Shown piece after piece: positions 1-7,144 of a stretch of 10,095 nucleotides of DNA. A program made the translations under genes and the position numbers. This DNA comes from Gammaproteobacteria bacterium (GTDB taxonomy: Bacteria; Pseudomonadota; Gammaproteobacteria; S012-40). Positions within the stretch are counted from its first letter, which is position 1; each line of letters starts with the position of its first letter. Where the stretch lies: assembly GCA_029857925.1 (NCBI GenBank), contig JAOUGF010000038.1, positions 1-10,095 of the forward strand. Direction: 5' to 3'. A model generated the notes under the pieces. That model did no database searches and was not told the origin of the DNA. It saw only the letters and a list, made by a program, of their open reading frames with translations.

Positions 1-858
1 ATAAAATTGTCCGCGCAGACGAGCTTGCGCCGCGCCTCTGTCGACGTTAATCGGTGCGGCGCAGCGTGCGGTTTTGCCGACTATCCAGCGCACGATGGTT
101 GAAATCGCCGCCTGCGGTACGACGCTGTCATGCGCAGGTAACAACATCTCCGCAACACCCGGCAGACGTTTTTCTTCCAATGGAAATCCCGCTGTACGCC
201 ACGCATTCAGCGCCGCAGCATCTTCTGCCAGGTCGTCGCGAGCGATCCACAATACACGTTCGGCGGCGGGCACAACCGCCAGCATATCCAACGCTGACAA
301 GGCATCTTGTGTCGCCGCAGTGTAAATAAACCCTGCCGCCTCAATCGCACCGTCGGTGATGTGGGGGTCCGTGCTAAACTGTTCGCCGGTACGCTGCACG
401 GCCCGCAATTCGCGGACGAAATCCCGCCCCTTTAATATCGGCGACCACGCCACTAAAAAATCCACGGCGCTGCGTGCCGCGCTGTGGGCCGCCAAAATCG
501 CGCCGATACGCACGCCCACCAATCCCACCTGAGTAAGCGCAGGTGTAGCGCGCAACAAGGTTATTGCGTGTTCTATGCTTGCAAGCCAGGCGTTGACGCG
601 CTGCGGATCTTCATCTACACCGCTGGAGTTACCGGTGCCGTGATAGTCCAAGCGGAGGACTTCTACACCTGCAGCGGCCAGGTCGTCGGCGAGGTGGCGC
701 AGCGCGCGATAACTGTGTACGAACTCATGCCCCAACGGTGGGCACAGGATGACGCCGATACCGTTTGCAAGGTCTGCGGTCGAGTGATGGCGCCACCCGA
801 ACAACGGCGTGTCAGTGGGGCCGAAAAAAAACGGGATACGCGAAACAGAAGGTGTCAC
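1..858 (-). CDS. Alpha/beta-hydrolase, exosortase-A-hydrolase-like (3' end off window)
   Basis: The frame is open from a GTG at 858 to the window edge, giving 286 residues with no stop, so the C-terminus is missing. The fold is recognisable as an alpha/beta hydrolase: a first strand 'GVILCPPLGHEF' (about 35-46), then 'LRLDYHGTGNSSG' (68-80), the nucleophile-elbow strand 'VGLVGVRIGA' (111-120), and a late 'LLPAHDSVVP' (239-248) whose His243 fits the catalytic histidine. The elbow has Arg117 where serine is expected. As I recall, hydrolases associated with exosortase-A/PEP-CTERM gene clusters share a G-x-R-x-G-A elbow, so I favour that relationship, but it needs a profile search. The start lies 1 nt after the GH2 stop codon, so the two genes are probably translated from one message. 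Another in-frame GTG at 888 would overlap the GH2 gene; neither has a convincing Shine-Dalgarno site. The substrate is unknown. Confidence 0.8.
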   Translation of the reverse strand, partial: MTPSVSRIPFFFGPTDTPLFGWRHHSTADLANGIGVILCPPLGHEFVHSYRALRHLADDLAAAGVEVLRLDYHGTGNSSGVDEDPQRVNAWLASIEHAITLLRATPALTQVGLVGVRIGAILAAHSAARSAVDFLVAWSPILKGRDFVRELRAVQRTGEQFSTDPHITDGAIEAAGFIYTAATQDALSALDMLAVVPAAERVLWIARDDLAEDAAALNAWRTAGFPLEEKRLPGVAEMLLPAHDSVVPQAAISTIVRWIVGKTARCAAPINVDRGAAQARLRGQFY

Positions 859-859
859 G

Positions 860-3400
860 TTAATTGCGCCGTCCTGGGCTCGCGACACTGATCATGACCG
901 GTTCAGAAAGATTGATCGCCTCGACGAACCCGGCGAAATCACCCATCACACCGTGTAAATGCCGGAAGATTATCTTGCGCGAAACATTGGGCAGCAGGTG
1001 AAAATAATTGTCATCGCCGATAAACCCAGGGATATCGAAATGCACCGCCTGCAAGAAACTATCGGCGAGCAGTGTCAATTCATATTCGGCATCATTCAAT
1101 GCGTAGGCTTGTGCCGTTACCTTCGCGGCGACGCGCTGGGGTTCTCGCGCATGTGGAAAATAAAACGCCGTTGCCACCTCGCCTTCCGTGCCATGCAAGG
1201 TTACGGCGGCCAGATCATGTTGCGGTGGGCCGAAACGGTAGGCATACGTCACATCGTAAAATGCGCCTAATACCGCGTCCGCGCTGACGGCCACTTTACC
1301 GCGCGCGGGGACGCTAACTTCCACTGCGGCCTGCGCCACCACGGTGTGCGCGCCGCGCAACAGTATGATTTTCAAACTACCGTTAAACGCTTCTGCCGTA
1401 TCGTTGACGACGTGGGCGTGCAATCCGTTCAAACCTTCATCGGTCAGCACCACGGTCAGCGGCCGCCACACGCGCTTTAAATAATAGTAACAGGCCTTAG
1501 GCAGGCCCGTGCTATCTATCACGCCCCATCCGGCGCCGGGCCATAAATCTTTGAAAAACCAGACTAATCCACCACGGCACGAATTATAGGCGCTGCGCCA
1601 TTCGCTATAGACCTGGGTCATTATTTCGCCGGTAACGACGCGACTGAGTTCAAGGTAACGCGCGGTATCGACGCTGCGCAGCGCGATGGGGTCGACGCCG
1701 AAATAGTGTCGTAAATAAAAATCTCGAATGTCTTCAAAATCCCAACCCGAACCGTGGTCGCGCGGCACGCGTTGTTTCCAGCGTGGATGATGCATCGCGG
1801 GGAGGCTGCCTTCGGTAAGCAACTCCACGGTACGCGGCTCGGGGACATTGGCGAAACCCAAGCATTCGCTGGCAAAACACACACGCGCGCGGCGCACGTC
1901 ATGCAGCGGCCGCATATACGCGCCGACGCCATAATAATGCGTGACGGAGGTATTGGTATGAAAGGGCAATGCGCCGCCGCTAGGCGTGGCCGGAATATAG
2001 TGTACGCCCGGATGGTGATGGCGACACAACGCGGGAAGGGTTTCGCCGAAAAAGGTGTTGCGCCACGCGGCCCGAGGCAGGCCCAACATGGCGGCTTGCT
2101 GTTCGACCTCGCTATTGCCGCAATACACCGCAATACACGAAAAACGGCGTAGACGCTGCAATAATTGCACGGCCTCGCGTTCGATTTCCGCCGCAAATGC
2201 CGGGTCATCCACGGGATAGTCCATGTTGGCAAACATGAAATCCTGCCAAACTAAAATTCCCAGTTCATCGCACAATTCATAAAACGCGTCTTGTTCATAA
2301 AGCAATGTGCCGCTGACGCGCAACATATTGAGGCCGGCATCACGCGCCAACGTGAGTGTGTCACGCAATAATTCTCGATCACCGCCCGCGCTGACGATGT
2401 CTTCTACGGTCCATACCGCGCCGCGCGCAAAAATTGAAGTATCGTTGACCAATATCTCAAAATCGCCGTTATCTTCGACGATATTGATGGTACGAAAACC
2501 GACCTTACCGCAATCTATTTGGATGCGTTGCGCGCCGTATTCGACGAACAATGCGCAGGTGTAGCGCGCGGGTTTTCCGTGGGTGTGCGGAAACCATTGC
2601 CGCGCGTGATCGACAAACACGGCGCCTTCCAGTAAGAAATGGTCGCCGTCGGGTTGCACGACTAGAGGCGATTGTTTGCCTGCAATCTCCAGACGCACGC
2701 GCGGAGTGGTCTTCGCGTCGTGCATTTTTAATTGGCCTTTCAGTGTCAGCAGGCCTTCGGTGCCGCGCAATTCAGTATTAATATGCAGGTGTGTTAATGC
2801 GATCTTTGGCGTCGCGGTGATTAAAATCTGTCGCCACGGTCCTACCGGCGCGACCGGCGGACTCCATCCCGGCATGCGTCCCAGCAATGTAGTGCGCAGC
2901 CAACGCAATTGTTGATTCTTGACCAGGCGCGTCTTCCACCGTGGACGCGGTCGGCGATAATTTAACCAGGGGTTCAGCGCGCGAAAACAAATCGCCAATT
3001 CATTTTGTTCACGCAAGCCCTCGCCTATGTCTACCTCATGGCGCGTAAACATGTTTTGGGATTGCAATATCAGCGTTCCGTTTAAATAGACTTCGGCCAG
3101 CGTTGCCAGGCCTTCAAACCACAAGCGCGCGCCTGGTTGCGCGACGGCGTTGAAATTGCCGACATACCACCAGTCGTGTTCATCAAAATCGAATTCTTGA
3201 CCTAAGCGCCAGCGCCCCGTGGCTTGGAGTGATTGCGCGACGGTGCCGGGCACAAACGCAGGCAACCAGTCCACGCCAGCGGCATCCAGCGCGGACGCGT
3301 CGGCAATCGCATGCGGTGCCGTAGATGCCAGGCGCCAGACGGCGTCCAAGGGGGCCTCGGTAGAAAACATATATGAATCGCCGGGGCGACGTGGTTCCAT
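860..3400 (-). CDS. GH2-family beta-mannosidase-like glycoside hydrolase
   Basis: This 846-residue protein has the domain order of GH2 beta-mannosidases. It starts with an N-terminal sugar-binding jelly roll (about 20-200; 'HDWWYVGNF' at 75-83, 'WFEGLATLAEVYLNG' at 94-108). An Ig-like domain follows, then a TIM barrel beginning near 'FARGAVWTVEDI' (324-335). In the barrel 'LNMLRVSG' (357-364) and 'FYELCDELGILVWQDFMFANMDYP' (373-396) are typical of the family. The acid/base is probably Glu431 in 'CGNSEVEQ', and the nucleophile Glu512 in 'FASECLGF'. 'WFFKDLWPGAGWGVID' (614-629) is the usual late barrel motif, and beta-sandwich domains follow. Both catalytic glutamates are present, so activity is plausible; the exact glycan is not predictable. 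There is no signal peptide, so it should be cytosolic. A candidate promoter lies in the 111-nt gap upstream. The chosen ATG has a weak AAAGG upstream; Met11 is an alternative start. Confidence 0.88.
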   Translation of the reverse strand: MEPRRPGDSYMFSTEAPLDAVWRLASTAPHAIADASALDAAGVDWLPAFVPGTVAQSLQATGRWRLGQEFDFDEHDWWYVGNFNAVAQPGARLWFEGLATLAEVYLNGTLILQSQNMFTRHEVDIGEGLREQNELAICFRALNPWLNYRRPRPRWKTRLVKNQQLRWLRTTLLGRMPGWSPPVAPVGPWRQILITATPKIALTHLHINTELRGTEGLLTLKGQLKMHDAKTTPRVRLEIAGKQSPLVVQPDGDHFLLEGAVFVDHARQWFPHTHGKPARYTCALFVEYGAQRIQIDCGKVGFRTINIVEDNGDFEILVNDTSIFARGAVWTVEDIVSAGGDRELLRDTLTLARDAGLNMLRVSGTLLYEQDAFYELCDELGILVWQDFMFANMDYPVDDPAFAAEIEREAVQLLQRLRRFSCIAVYCGNSEVEQQAAMLGLPRAAWRNTFFGETLPALCRHHHPGVHYIPATPSGGALPFHTNTSVTHYYGVGAYMRPLHDVRRARVCFASECLGFANVPEPRTVELLTEGSLPAMHHPRWKQRVPRDHGSGWDFEDIRDFYLRHYFGVDPIALRSVDTARYLELSRVVTGEIMTQVYSEWRSAYNSCRGGLVWFFKDLWPGAGWGVIDSTGLPKACYYYLKRVWRPLTVVLTDEGLNGLHAHVVNDTAEAFNGSLKIILLRGAHTVVAQAAVEVSVPARGKVAVSADAVLGAFYDVTYAYRFGPPQHDLAAVTLHGTEGEVATAFYFPHAREPQRVAAKVTAQAYALNDAEYELTLLADSFLQAVHFDIPGFIGDDNYFHLLPNVSRKIIFRHLHGVMGDFAGFVEAINLSEPVMISVASPGRRN

Positions 3401-3431
3401 GCGGCCGGGTGCCTTTCAAAAGAGATGATTG

Positions 3432-3460
3432 ATTATCCCAGATTTTTTAACCGTTGTCGT
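3432..3460 (-). promoter_or_regulatory. Candidate sigma70 promoter for the GH2-hydrolase pair
   Basis: Read on the minus strand, a -35-like ACGACA (3455-3460) is followed after 17 nt by a -10-like GATAAT (3432-3437). The predicted start near 3425 would give a leader of about 25 nt before the GH2 ATG at 3400. It sits in the 111-nt gap that separates GH2 from the tightly packed upstream genes, so GH2 and the hydrolase may form a partly separate transcription unit. The call rests only on consensus matching. Confidence 0.4.
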
Positions 3461-3511
3461 AGAAACAACACGACGCATCACTTTAAGGTCGTAATCTTAG
3501 GGAGACGTTAG

Positions 3512-4486
3512 TTAGGCGGCGACCGTGCGCGCAGCCTCCAACCCTTGTTCCCAGCGGCGCGCCATTTCGTCTAAAGGCGTCAGATCCAGGGGTTTTTTTC
3601 TATTCATCGCCCGTGCGAGCTGAAATTGATAGGCCTTGGCGGCATTGGCAAGGTCTTTGTAGGCCTCCACTGCGGCCGCGACCTCACAGCGGGCCTGCGC
3701 ACCCAACCACTCAAAGTAGGTGGCCGCCAGTTCAAAGCAGGCACCGCATTGACGCAAGGTCGCGAATGAATATTGGTGAAACACCTTGATGTCCGCCTGC
3801 ATCAGGCCAGCTAAATCCTCGGCGAAACGTGCCTTAAATGCGGTATAGGGATTGGTGGACGGCACGCGTTCCAAATACTGGCGTAACAAACCGCGTGACG
3901 CCTCGACCAATGCCGCCCCCTGCAAGGCGCGCGCGGGATGGGGTTTAACGAACTCGACATAGGGTGGCAACACGATCTCATCGCGGTCAGCATCGAGACG
4001 AAATACACGCGTAAAGTCTTCGCCCGTGAGGTGAAAATAGCCCTGATTGTGAAAATAGCCGAGGTGGCGCGCGGCGACATCTATTTCCGTCACGCCGACC
4101 GTAGTCTTGGTGTGTTCCAATTGATAGGCGGTGCCCGCCGTGTCCGGTAAATAAAAAGAATCCAACTCTACCAACACAGGATGACCGCGCGTGACCTGCT
4201 CCTCGATATGTGCGACTAAAGGCCGCCAAATCGCAAGTTCCTGCACCTCTAAACCGTATAATTCAAGAATGTCGTTGAGTGAAAACTTAAAAAACGTCCA
4301 CTGATCGCCTTCAAAATCCAGCGTCAACGTGAACGGCAACGCGGCGCGCGGTTCGTGCCCTAAGGCGTGCAGCAACTCGACCCACAAATCGACGTAACAA
4401 TTCGTCTCCGCCCACACGCGCTCACCGCTGTGGATGGTATGACGCGCATAAGTCGAAGGGTCCAGCGTCAGCACGCGCCGTATCAT
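3512..4486 (-). CDS. DUF1839 family protein, possible papain/C39-like acyltransferase
   Basis: This 324-residue soluble protein is recognisable as DUF1839, a family I associate with amino acid:[carrier protein] ligase genes. It has no signal peptide or membrane segment. The N-terminal half shows 'ETNCYVDLWVELLHALGHEP' (27-46), 'PVLVELDSFYLP' (103-114), 'LEHTKTTVGVTEID' (123-136) and 'HLGYFHNQGYFHL' (141-153). This order, a Cys at the start of a helix, then VxLDSFYLP, then a His strand, resembles the N-terminal domain of BtrH-type carrier-protein acyltransferases and C39 papain-like enzymes. Cys30 and His125, with Asp136 or Asn147, would be the candidate catalytic set; that is inference. The C-terminal half is mainly helical. 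The start codon overlaps the stop of the upstream ligase in an ATGA arrangement, implying translational coupling and a shared pathway. A role in moving an aminoacyl group off the carrier is plausible but unproven. Confidence 0.85.
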   Translation of the reverse strand: MIRRVLTLDPSTYARHTIHSGERVWAETNCYVDLWVELLHALGHEPRAALPFTLTLDFEGDQWTFFKFSLNDILELYGLEVQELAIWRPLVAHIEEQVTRGHPVLVELDSFYLPDTAGTAYQLEHTKTTVGVTEIDVAARHLGYFHNQGYFHLTGEDFTRVFRLDADRDEIVLPPYVEFVKPHPARALQGAALVEASRGLLRQYLERVPSTNPYTAFKARFAEDLAGLMQADIKVFHQYSFATLRQCGACFELAATYFEWLGAQARCEVAAAVEAYKDLANAAKAYQFQLARAMNRKKPLDLTPLDEMARRWEQGLEAARTVAA

Positions 4487-5412
4487 AGTGACATCACCTG
4501 ACGCACGCTGCTCGGCCAGCGCGTGGTGTCAAAACCGTGGGTTTTAAATAACGCCAGCGCAATGCGTTCCAGGCCAAAACCGACGCACGCCGAATGCGCG
4601 ACATTGCCGTCGGCGGATTTGATGTCAAAACTGTGGCCGAAATGGTCCATGTGATAATTACTGGAGGCCACCGCCGTAGGTTTTTCCGCCGTCGCGACCG
4701 GCACGATCAATTCATATTTCAGATGCTGTTCACGTTGCGTGGCCGCCATTACGCGTCCACCGCGACCGAAAAACGGGTCATTGGCGACGACGGGTTTGAC
4801 ATCCAAGCCCACAGACTGCAGCAGCTCTTCACCTTTTTTCAGCCAGTAATTGCGATGATCCAAGGCTTGATCCGGCGTGCCTAAACGCACAAATTCGTGC
4901 ATGCGGAACATTTGCAACCGCGCCGGGTCGGGCGAAGGTTCGTGTCTGAATACAAAACCGCGCAAATCCACCAATCGCCCCTGCGTCGGCAGCGTAGTGC
5001 CGGAGGCCGTCGGATATAACGGATAGCATACGGCGGGTGTTAGCATGACGGCGGTAGGACCGAGGTCATTCGCCCATACCTCGTTTTGCTGGCGTTTGCG
5101 TATCAATTCCGGCAATTCTTTTTCACTGCCCAAAAAGCTGTGCACGGACCCCATCAAATTCGGGAAGGTTTCGAGATGGTCGGTGCGCAAATAATTTTCG
5201 CGCGTCAACAGCGGGGTAAAGCGCATCACTTCCGGTTTCAATTCCGCGCCAGCGCGGGTGACCAACGCGTCAAAACGCTCGATGACGTTTTCAAACACGC
5301 CGCTATAGCCGTACACGCTGGGTACGCCGCTCGGGATCAACAAGCCCGCGGCGATCAACTCTGCGGAATAGGTTTCATAGGCAACTGTTATATTATCGTG
5401 CGTGCCGCACAT
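4483..5412 (-). CDS. Amino acid:[carrier protein] ligase (class II aaRS-like)
   Basis: This 309-residue protein resembles the catalytic core of an archaeal-type seryl-tRNA synthetase but lacks a tRNA-binding arm, as in the described amino acid:[carrier protein] ligases of bradyrhizobia and agrobacteria. Such enzymes form an aminoacyl-adenylate and pass the amino acid to the phosphopantetheine thiol of a dedicated carrier protein. Class II motif 2 is visible as 'FRHEPSPDPARLQMFRMHEFVRLG' (155-178), and motif 3 as 'CVGFGLERIALALF' (276-289). The zinc site of the family is matched by Cys129 ('AVCYPLYP'), Glu173 ('MHEFV') and Cys276, with spacing close to the characterised proteins. Known members prefer glycine or alanine; the substrate here is not predictable. 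The gene begins 3 nt after the dehydrogenase stop, overlaps the DUF1839 start, and lies two genes from its likely carrier partner. Confidence 0.93.
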   Translation of the reverse strand: MCGTHDNITVAYETYSAELIAAGLLIPSGVPSVYGYSGVFENVIERFDALVTRAGAELKPEVMRFTPLLTRENYLRTDHLETFPNLMGSVHSFLGSEKELPELIRKRQQNEVWANDLGPTAVMLTPAVCYPLYPTASGTTLPTQGRLVDLRGFVFRHEPSPDPARLQMFRMHEFVRLGTPDQALDHRNYWLKKGEELLQSVGLDVKPVVANDPFFGRGGRVMAATQREQHLKYELIVPVATAEKPTAVASSNYHMDHFGHSFDIKSADGNVAHSACVGFGLERIALALFKTHGFDTTRWPSSVRQVMSL

Positions 5413-5415
5413 AAC

Positions 5416-6600
5416 TTATCCCTCTCTTTGCATTAATAGTAATGTCGAGTTGTGATTCAATATCCGGTCATTATTGACCATCAATCCCGTGCCATACGCA
5501 TCGCGCAGATGGCGACACAAGCTGAACTTGGAGTCGTTGCGATATCCGGAAATCCCCACAATCAACATTGCGCGTCCCACGACATCGACAATCAAACGCG
5601 AGGCGTTGAGTTTGAGATTATTCGTGCGTATTACAAAACCGAAATTAGAAAATGCGTCGGCGTCATCGCCATCCAGCAGCGCTTGATATTCATGCGCGGC
5701 GGCGTGAATGTCATTGCGCATGGTTTGCAACACCGCATCCGCCTCACCCAAACGCAATGAAGATATTGGCGGTGTATTGGGATTGCGTCGCGCTTCGTTG
5801 CGCACAAACGAACGCGCGATATTCATTGCATCGGACGCGATGCCCAACCAAAGCGAGGCCCAGGTGATATGCGCCGTGGGATGCATGCTATGCCCCAAAA
5901 TTTCAGAAAACGGCGTGGGTAGAATCTGGTTGACGTTGCCCTGACACATGAGAATAAACCCGGCGCTGCATGTGCCGCGAAAACCCAACGTATCCCATCC
6001 CGAGATCGGTTCCAGCGTGTAATCGCTCTTGTGCACCAATACATGCACTTGATCGCTGGCAGGGGCGTTGGCGCTGCGCCGTGCGGTCACCATGATGTCG
6101 TCGGCATCCACGCCGTAAGAAATGACCGGTGCCTTTTTGGTCAGGCTGAAGGTGTCGCCTTCGATTTCGATGGCGCAAATGCTGGAACGTAAGTCACCAC
6201 CCTTGCCGATCTCGGTGGTGGCAGACGCGACCAGCCGTTGTTCGGTGACCAACTGGCGCATATAGGCGCGCATGTAGTCGGAAGACATGCCGTGGTGAAC
6301 GAGACACGCCACTTGAATTTGGTGCATTGCAAAAATCATCGCGGTGGAACCGCAATAATGCCCCAATACCTCGCTGATTTTGGCGATTTGCAGCAGCGTG
6401 AGTCCAAGACCGCCGAGTTCGGTTGGCACATATGCACCCAGTAATTTTAAACTCCTGAGTGCTTGCATGCCTTCACGCGGAAAACGTGCGTCGCGGTCTA
6501 CTTCAGCCGCCAGCGGCGCGATAATATCGCGACCCATCGCATGCACCTTGGCGAGCAAGGCGGCGAATTCAGTATCACGTTCATTGGAATGCATATTCAT
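5416..6600 (-). CDS. Acyl-CoA dehydrogenase-like flavoprotein
   Basis: This 394-residue protein has the usual length and layout of an acyl-CoA dehydrogenase. It has an N-terminal helical domain (about 10-120), a mid beta domain containing the FAD-contacting stretch 'SATTEIGKGGDLR' (126-138) and 'ISYGVDADDIMVTAR' (160-174), and a C-terminal helical bundle ending in 'RHLRDAYGTGLMVNNDRILNHN'. In ordinary family members the catalytic glutamate lies in an 'IYEGT'-type motif just after the RDA segment; here that position reads 'LMVNND', so the canonical base appears absent. A relationship to flavin-dependent oxidases or monooxygenases of the same fold is possible. It lies between the carrier protein and the ligase, so I infer that it acts on a carrier-bound aminoacyl group, as dehydrogenases acting on prolyl carrier proteins do. 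The AAGG-containing region upstream of the ATG supports the start. The downstream ligase follows after 3 nt. Confidence 0.88.
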   Translation of the reverse strand: MNMHSNERDTEFAALLAKVHAMGRDIIAPLAAEVDRDARFPREGMQALRSLKLLGAYVPTELGGLGLTLLQIAKISEVLGHYCGSTAMIFAMHQIQVACLVHHGMSSDYMRAYMRQLVTEQRLVASATTEIGKGGDLRSSICAIEIEGDTFSLTKKAPVISYGVDADDIMVTARRSANAPASDQVHVLVHKSDYTLEPISGWDTLGFRGTCSAGFILMCQGNVNQILPTPFSEILGHSMHPTAHITWASLWLGIASDAMNIARSFVRNEARRNPNTPPISSLRLGEADAVLQTMRNDIHAAAHEYQALLDGDDADAFSNFGFVIRTNNLKLNASRLIVDVVGRAMLIVGISGYRNDSKFSLCRHLRDAYGTGLMVNNDRILNHNSTLLLMQREG

Positions 6601-6648
6601 ACGCCTTACCTCAAAATACGTGCGCGATCTCTTGACCGCGCGGGTGTG

Positions 6649-6891
6649 TTAACGAGCTGCCAACGTCGAAACCGTATCATTGATGGCATTGATGCTAGCG
6701 AAAGTCTTGCGGCTAAGTGCGCTGTCGGGAAACTCGATACCAAAGCCGTCTTCCAAGGCGAGCATCAGCCCGACCGTAGCTAAAGAGGTTAACCCAGCGC
6801 CATATAAATCGCTATCATTTTGCAATGTTTCCACAGGTACAGACAAACGACCATGTTGCGCTAAGATTTCGCGCACTTTATTTACTGACAT
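6649..6891 (-). CDS. Acyl carrier protein (phosphopantetheine-binding)
   Basis: This 80-residue acidic, helical protein has the size and pattern of a type II carrier protein. The attachment serine is Ser36 in 'LYGAGLTSLATVGLML' (29-44), so the common D-S-L signature is replaced by T-S-L; 'FGIEFPDSAL' (50-59) is the typical helix II-III segment. It is the first gene of the minus-strand cluster and is followed after 48 nt by the dehydrogenase-like gene. It is the natural partner of the amino acid:[carrier protein] ligase, which would load an amino acid on its 4'-phosphopantetheine arm. No phosphopantetheinyl transferase is encoded here, so a general cellular one must supply it. An AGGT-containing site just upstream of the ATG supports the start. 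This is unlikely to be the fatty-acid AcpP, which has DSL and lies with fab genes. Confidence 0.92.
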   Translation of the reverse strand: MSVNKVREILAQHGRLSVPVETLQNDSDLYGAGLTSLATVGLMLALEDGFGIEFPDSALSRKTFASINAINDTVSTLAAR

Positions 6892-6965
6892 AACGACCTC
6901 GTTAAGGTTATAAAATCGTTCTTTAGATGGTATGTATCAAGGGAATTAACGTGAATGGCGGGAAG

Positions 6966-6980
6966 GGTAAATTATATACC
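6966..6980. promoter_or_regulatory. Imperfect palindrome over the -10 box (possible operator)
   Basis: GGTAAATTATATACC is a 15-bp dyad with six of seven base pairs matching around a central T. It covers the -10 hexamer of the carrier-protein promoter, where a bound repressor would block polymerase. It shares the 10-mer TAAATTATAT with the perfect palindrome about 55 bp further out. AT-rich promoter DNA can produce such symmetry by chance, so this is a candidate only. Confidence 0.35.
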
Positions 6981-6999
6981 GCACTTACCGCAAGCCCAA
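6971..6999 (-). promoter_or_regulatory. Sigma70-type promoter of the carrier-protein operon
   Basis: On the minus strand a perfect -10 hexamer TATAAT (6971-6976) follows a -35-like TTGGGC (6994-6999) with the ideal 17-nt spacer. The start would fall near 6964, leaving a leader of about 70 nt before the carrier-protein ATG at 6891. It is the best promoter-like sequence in the divergent region and faces the six-gene cluster. Confidence 0.6.
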
Positions 7000-7019
7000 T
7001 TCCCCAAAAACCCCTTACA

Positions 7020-7036
7020 CCATATAAATTATATGG
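7020..7036. promoter_or_regulatory. Perfect 17-bp palindrome (possible regulator binding site)
   Basis: CCATATAA-A-TTATATGG is a perfect inverted repeat with 8-bp arms around one central base. It lies in the divergent region, upstream of the -35 of the carrier-protein promoter (around -56 to -72) and about 80 bp upstream of the candidate purE promoter. That position fits an activator or second repressor site. The regulator is not identifiable. Confidence 0.45.
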
Positions 7037-7114
7037 GTAATTTCTTATGTCCATATTAATCTAGCATTCTAGTTTTATTTATCAGTATCAATTAGTTATG
7101 CAATACCGGCGCGC

Positions 7115-7144
7115 TCGACGGGAGAGGCGCTTTTACAGTAAAAT
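7115..7144 (+). promoter_or_regulatory. Candidate purE promoter
   Basis: A -35-like TCGACG (7115-7120) is separated by 18 nt from a -10-like TAAAAT (7139-7144), giving a predicted start near 7151 and a leader of about 37 nt before the purE ATG. I saw no obvious PurR-type operator overlapping it. The call rests on consensus matching alone. Confidence 0.4.

Noticed and set aside
484..891. Plus-strand open frame of 135 codons opposite the alpha/beta-hydrolase
   Set aside because: The minus strand encodes a clear hydrolase over the same bases; the plus-strand product has no recognisable domain and is an antisense shadow.
1621..2232. Minus-strand open frame of 203 codons inside the GH2 gene
   Set aside because: It lies out of frame within a well-supported GH2 barrel and its product is rich in Arg, Cys and Pro with no motif, as expected of a shifted frame in GC-rich DNA.
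3451..3475. Small hairpin in the gap between DUF1839 and GH2 genes
   Set aside because: The stem is only about five base pairs, and in the direction of transcription it is followed by an A-rich rather than T-rich run, so it is not a terminator.
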